Assembly (NCBI RefSeq): GCF_900129965.1
Contig: NZ_FQXM01000034.1
Location: 1 to 33,579, forward strand
Direction of reading: 5' to 3'
DNA length: 33,579 nucleotides
Source: Clostridium grantii DSM 8605
GTDB taxonomy: Bacteria > Bacillota > Clostridia > Clostridiales > Clostridiaceae
The number at the start of each line of letters is the position of its first letter. Positions within the stretch are counted from its first letter, which is position 1. A model generated the notes under the pieces. It saw nothing but the letters and a program-made list of their open reading frames with translations. It ran no database searches and was not told the DNA's origin. This document shows, piece by piece, positions 30,660-33,579 of this stretch. Both the position numbers and the translations under genes were made by a program.

Positions 30660-31601
30660 ATGATTTTTTTATATAAAACCCCAACTGAATTTGCTAATGT
30701 AAAAAAAATTGAGACTATTGAATATGGATGTTGGATTAATATGATAGATCCTTCTGAACAAGAATTATTATTAGTATCAAAAAAAACTGGTGTTCCTTTA
30801 GAGTTTTTAAATGCAGCTTTAGATGAAGAAGAAACTTCTAGAATTGATGTTGAAGATAATAATATTTTACTTATTGTTGATATTCCTTTTGCAGAAATGG
30901 AAGAAAACTCTTTAACTTATGATACTTATCCTTTAGGTATAATTTATTGTGACTTTTGCCTTATTACTATATGCCTAAAAAATAGCAAACTACTAACAGA
31001 TTTCTCTGAAGGAAAAATAAAATCTTTTTATACCTATAAACGTTCTAGATTTATTCTACAATTATTATTTAGAATTGCTAGCTATTATTTGACATGCCTA
31101 CGACAAATAGGAAAGAAAAGTTTAATGTTACAAAAATCCTTGCATAAATCCATGAGTAATAAAGTACTAATGCAATTACTTTCTTTACAAAATTCATTGG
31201 TTTACTTTTCAACATCACTAAAATCCAATGAAGCCACATTGGAAAAAATGTTGAAATTAACTATAATGCAGAAATATGAAGAAGATAAAGACGTCCTTGA
31301 AGATGTTATAATAGAAAATAAGCAAGCACTTGAAATGACCAGTATATACACAAATATTTTAAATACTACTATGGATGCATCTGCTAACATGATTTCTAAT
31401 AATCTTAATCAGGTTATGAAATTACTTGCATCTATCACAATAGTAATATCTATTCCTAATATGATTTCAGGTATTTTTGGAATGAATTTAATTAGCTTAC
31501 CCTTACAAAAAGATCCTTTTGGTTTTCTAAAAGTACTATCTCTTATTGGTTTAACTGCAGTGTTAACCACTATTATGCTTAGAAAGAAAAAAATGCTTTA
31601 A
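30660..31601 (+). CDS. corA: CorA-family magnesium/divalent cation transporter
   Basis: This 313-residue protein starts at the ATG at 30660 (AAAGGA site). It has the CorA arrangement: a soluble N-terminal funnel with WINMIDPSEQE and ALDEEETSRIDVED, long helices in the middle (about 130-240), and two C-terminal membrane segments. The selectivity motif GMN is at 274-276 in FGMNLISLP, with a basic LRKKKML tail. It would import Mg2+, or other divalent ions such as Co2+ and Ni2+. An in-frame ATG 21 codons upstream lacks a ribosome binding site. A long-stem terminator follows, so it is monocistronic. The gap before it (30369-30659) has no clear feature. Confidence 0.93.
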   Translation: MIFLYKTPTEFANVKKIETIEYGCWINMIDPSEQELLLVSKKTGVPLEFLNAALDEEETSRIDVEDNNILLIVDIPFAEMEENSLTYDTYPLGIIYCDFCLITICLKNSKLLTDFSEGKIKSFYTYKRSRFILQLLFRIASYYLTCLRQIGKKSLMLQKSLHKSMSNKVLMQLLSLQNSLVYFSTSLKSNEATLEKMLKLTIMQKYEEDKDVLEDVIIENKQALEMTSIYTNILNTTMDASANMISNNLNQVMKLLASITIVISIPNMISGIFGMNLISLPLQKDPFGFLKVLSLIGLTAVLTTIMLRKKKML

Positions 31602-31633
31602 ACAAATTTAATTAAATTTTTCTTATAATTTAG

Positions 31634-31677
31634 AAGGTTTCAAACAAATTAATAGTAATTTGTTTGAAACCTTTTTA
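31634..31677 (+). terminator. Terminator of corA
   Basis: A perfect 17-bp stem (31634-31650 with 31657-31673) has a 6-base loop and a T-rich tail. It lies about 30 bases after the corA stop. Confidence 0.9.
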
Positions 31678-31811
31678 CTTTTTTACTATTTCAAAATAAA
31701 CCTACTAATTTCTAAGAGGTAAAATATATAAATATGCTTTTATAACTTTTAATAAACAATTTGCACAACAGCATAAATATATTTCTGTAACTTTTGTATA
31801 TTGGCTTTTTG

Positions 31812-31840
31812 TTGATAGTATGATAAATTATATATATTAT
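31812..31840 (+). promoter_or_regulatory. Promoter of the ABC binding protein
   Basis: TTGATA (31812-31817) and TATTAT (31835-31840) are 17 bases apart, about 60 bases before the ATG at 31902. The rest of the 31678-31811 gap shows nothing clear. Confidence 0.55.
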
Positions 31841-31901
31841 AATTATAAAATGTTTAAAATATCATGTTAAAATTTATTAATTTATTAAAGGGGTGTTTTT
31901 T

Positions 31902-33062
31902 ATGAATAAGCGCAAAATATTAAGTATTTTTGTTTCTACAGCACTGCTTGTAAGTATACTTACTGGATGTGGAAATAAAAATGTAGAAACTGTTGCTACA
32001 AGTGATGAAACTATAACATTGGGTGCTGTTTTATCTTTAACAGGAGATTTAGCTTCCATTGGTCAAACCGCTAAAAATGGTATTGAATTAGCCGTTGAAG
32101 AAGTAAATACAGCAGGTGGAGTTTTAGGAAAACAAATAAAGGTTGTTTATGAAGACGATGAAAATAAACCTGCAATGTCTTCTTCTGCCATACAAAAACT
32201 TATAAATAATAATCAAGTTATAGGTGTTATAGGTCCTTTAACTAGTCCTTGCTCAATAGCAGCTGGTCCCGTAGCTACTGAAAATAAAATTCCTATGATT
32301 TCGCCTTATGCAACAAATGCAAAAGTTACATCTGCAGGTGGTGAATACGTATTTAGAGCCTGTTTCATTGATCCTTTCCAAGGAGTAGTTATTTCTAAAT
32401 TTGCAATTGATGAATTAGAAGCAAAGACCGCTGCAGTTTTCTATAATATTACTAATGACTATGCTAAGGGTCTAGCAGAAGTATTTATAGATGAATTTGC
32501 TAAAGCTGGAGGCGAGATAGTTGGTGTAGAAACATTTAATGAAGGCGATCAGGATTTCAATGCTCAATTGACTAATATAAAAGCAATGGATGCTGATGTT
32601 TTATTCTTACCTAATATGTATAATAACGTTGGATTAATAGCTAAACAAGCTAAATCATTAGGGATAGATAGTATATTACTTGGTGGTGATGGTTGGGATT
32701 CACCAGACCTATTCGCTATAGGTGGAAGTGATATAGATGGTGGATATTTTTCTACTCACTTTTCTCCAGATGATAAAAAAGAAATTGTATCTACCTATGT
32801 TGAAACCTATAAATCAAAGTATGGTGCTATACCTGATGTTTGTTCAACCTTATCTTATGATGCAACTAAAATTATGATAAAAGCTATCGAAGAGGCTGGA
32901 AGTACCGATACTGAAAAAATAAAGGATGCTATTCAATCTTTACAAATTAGTGCTGTTACTGGTGATATCACTTATGATGAAAACAGAAATCCTGTAAAAA
33001 GCGCAGTTATCATGAAAACAGTTGATGGTAAACAAGAATTCCTTAAAACTATTGAACCTTAA
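31902..33062 (+). CDS. Branched-chain amino acid ABC transporter substrate-binding lipoprotein
   Basis: This 386-residue lipoprotein captures branched-chain or related amino acids outside the cell for an ABC importer. It has a basic, hydrophobic signal peptide with lipobox LTGC (Cys23). The LivJ-type type I periplasmic-binding fold follows: TLGAVLSLTGDLASIGQ, INNNQVIGVIGPLTSPCS and LGGDGWDSP. Length is normal. The start is the ATG at 31902 behind AAAGGGGTG; the GTG three codons earlier is part of that site. No permease or ATPase genes (livHMGF) follow. Instead there is a terminator and then the rRNA operon on the other strand, so it is an orphan binding protein. Ligand is not certain. Confidence 0.93.
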   Translation: MNKRKILSIFVSTALLVSILTGCGNKNVETVATSDETITLGAVLSLTGDLASIGQTAKNGIELAVEEVNTAGGVLGKQIKVVYEDDENKPAMSSSAIQKLINNNQVIGVIGPLTSPCSIAAGPVATENKIPMISPYATNAKVTSAGGEYVFRACFIDPFQGVVISKFAIDELEAKTAAVFYNITNDYAKGLAEVFIDEFAKAGGEIVGVETFNEGDQDFNAQLTNIKAMDADVLFLPNMYNNVGLIAKQAKSLGIDSILLGGDGWDSPDLFAIGGSDIDGGYFSTHFSPDDKKEIVSTYVETYKSKYGAIPDVCSTLSYDATKIMIKAIEEAGSTDTEKIKDAIQSLQISAVTGDITYDENRNPVKSAVIMKTVDGKQEFLKTIEP

Positions 33063-33083
33063 GTATTATTTTAATAAAAAATC

Positions 33084-33125
33084 GGCTATCTCAAAATAGA
33101 AAATTGAGATAGCCTCAATTTTTAT
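33084..33125 (+). terminator. Terminator of the ABC binding protein gene
   Basis: GGCTATCTCAA (33084-33094) pairs with TTGAGATAGCC (33104-33114), followed by TCAATTTTTATTTT. It lies 20 bases after the stop. Confidence 0.85.
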
Positions 33126-33191
33126 TTTAACACAAGATATTAACTTTATGTGTTTACGGTTATTTTCATTATTTGATTTACAAAGAATAAA

Positions 33192-33231
33192 AAAGAAACT
33201 ATCTCAGCATTAATTCTAAGATAGTTTCTTT
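33192..33231 (-). terminator. Terminator of the rRNA operon
   Basis: AAAGAAACTATCT (33192-33204) pairs with AGATAGTTTCTTT (33219-33231). On the minus strand it is followed by TTTTATTCTTTG. It directly follows the 5S rRNA. Confidence 0.85.
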
Positions 33232-33238
33232 TTTATTA

Positions 33239-33355
33239 CCTGGCAACGACTTACTCTCCCACACAGTCACCCATGCAGTACCATCAGCGTGTTGAAGCTT
33301 AACCATCGTGTTCGGAATGGGAACGGGTGTTGCCTTCAAGCTATAATCACCAGAT
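33239..33355 (-). rRNA. rrf: 5S ribosomal RNA
   Basis: The minus strand reads TCTGGTGATTATAGC at the 5' side and GTTGCCAGG at the 3' side, which pair as helix I. The internal blocks CACCCGTTCCCATTCCGAAC and TGGTACTGCATGGGTGACTG are diagnostic of bacterial 5S. Length is about 117. The ends are estimated from the CTGG/CCAG pairing and could be off by one or two bases. Confidence 0.95.
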
Positions 33356-33379
33356 TATTTTGTTGTTTTTTGAATTATT

Positions 33380-33417
33380 CATTCAAAATTGCTTTCGAAT
33401 GTTGCATTCAAAATTGC
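33380..33417. repeat. 13-base direct repeat in the 23S-5S spacer
   Basis: CATTCAAAATTGC occurs at 33380-33392 and 33405-33417, with a 25-base period. The 23S-5S spacer (about 33356-33437) holds no tRNA gene. The repeat may reflect processing-stalk sequences. Confidence 0.6.
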
Positions 33418-33437
33418 ATAGTGAATTAATTAAATTG

Positions 33438-33579
33438 ATCAAGCCCTCGACCTATTAGTATCAGTCAGCTTAATACATTACTGTACTTACACCTCTGACC
33501 TATCAACCTGGTAGTCTTCCAGGGGTCTTACTAACTTAACGTTATGGGAAATCTAATCTTGAGGTGGGCTTCACGCTTA
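33438..33579 (-). rRNA. rrl: 23S ribosomal RNA, 3' end (runs off window)
   Basis: The minus strand carries conserved 3'-end blocks of 23S rRNA: CACCTCAAGATTAGATTTCCC, GACCCCTGGAAGACTACCAGG, AGGTGTAAGTACAGTAATGT and CTGATACTAATAGGTCGAGG. The 3' end is near 33438, estimated from the GAGGGCTTGA ending. The gene continues beyond the window on the right, so the operon is transcribed leftward and 5S is last. Confidence 0.95.

Noticed and set aside
33356..33437. tRNA gene in the 23S-5S spacer
   Set aside because: The spacer is about 82 bases of AT-rich direct repeat, with no cloverleaf or T-loop sequence.

Overview
This window looks like chromosomal DNA of an anaerobic, spore-forming, low-GC Firmicute of the class Clostridia. 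The reasons are the very AT-rich sequence, AGGAGG-type ribosome binding sites, a small clostridial 2[4Fe-4S] ferredoxin, AbrB with Spo0A boxes, the sigma-G inhibitor Gin, and T-tailed hairpin terminators. I cannot name the species. No transposase, integrase or CRISPR array is visible.

Layout from left to right, almost all on the minus strand. (1) 1-2.6 kb: the start of the mannitol permease mtlA with a cre site and terminator upstream, a cysteine-less HMA-like protein, a D-2-hydroxyacid dehydrogenase, and a DUF2089 regulator/membrane protein pair. (2) 2.7-6.7 kb: a sulfur operon, cymR-cysK-iscS-mnmA, from a strong promoter. (3) 6.7-14.6 kb: ybaK, an aminotransferase, dppA, and a run EIIBC-EIIA-helD-yaaA. 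(4) 14.6-15.2 kb: about 590 bases without a gene, holding a degenerate ~40-nt periodic array that ends in a plus-strand terminator, which I read as a candidate structured RNA. (5) 15.2-18.3 kb: arcA and arcB (arginine deiminase pathway) and a DUF1836 regulator. (6) 18.3-19.1 kb: a dense DnaA-box cluster, a very AT-rich stretch and the abrB control region. (7) 19.1-28.5 kb: the region corresponding to Bacillus subtilis csfB-yaaO-tmk-yaaQ-holB-yaaT-(yabA)-yabB-yabC-abrB. Here yabA is absent, and a ferredoxin, an HMA-like protein, a Cys-rich miniprotein and an unknown 193-residue protein lie between ricT and trmN6. (8) 28.7-33.1 kb: a degenerate M20 peptidase-like gene, a bPH-like membrane protein, a CorA transporter and an orphan branched-chain amino acid binding lipoprotein. 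(9) 33.2 kb to the end: 5S rRNA and the 3' end of 23S rRNA on the minus strand.

The orientation of the tmk-holB-abrB block and of the rRNA operon suggests that replication enters from the right. The DnaA-box cluster is therefore more likely an ectopic control site than oriC.

The points most worth checking are: the 14.74-15.20 kb candidate RNA; the DnaA-box cluster; two mutually exclusive 15-bp stems between the PTS EIIBC and EIIA genes; a hairpin between the Shine-Dalgarno and AUG of iscS; a PTS permease lacking the GLHH and GITE residues of its family; and an M20 protein that has lost its metal ligands.
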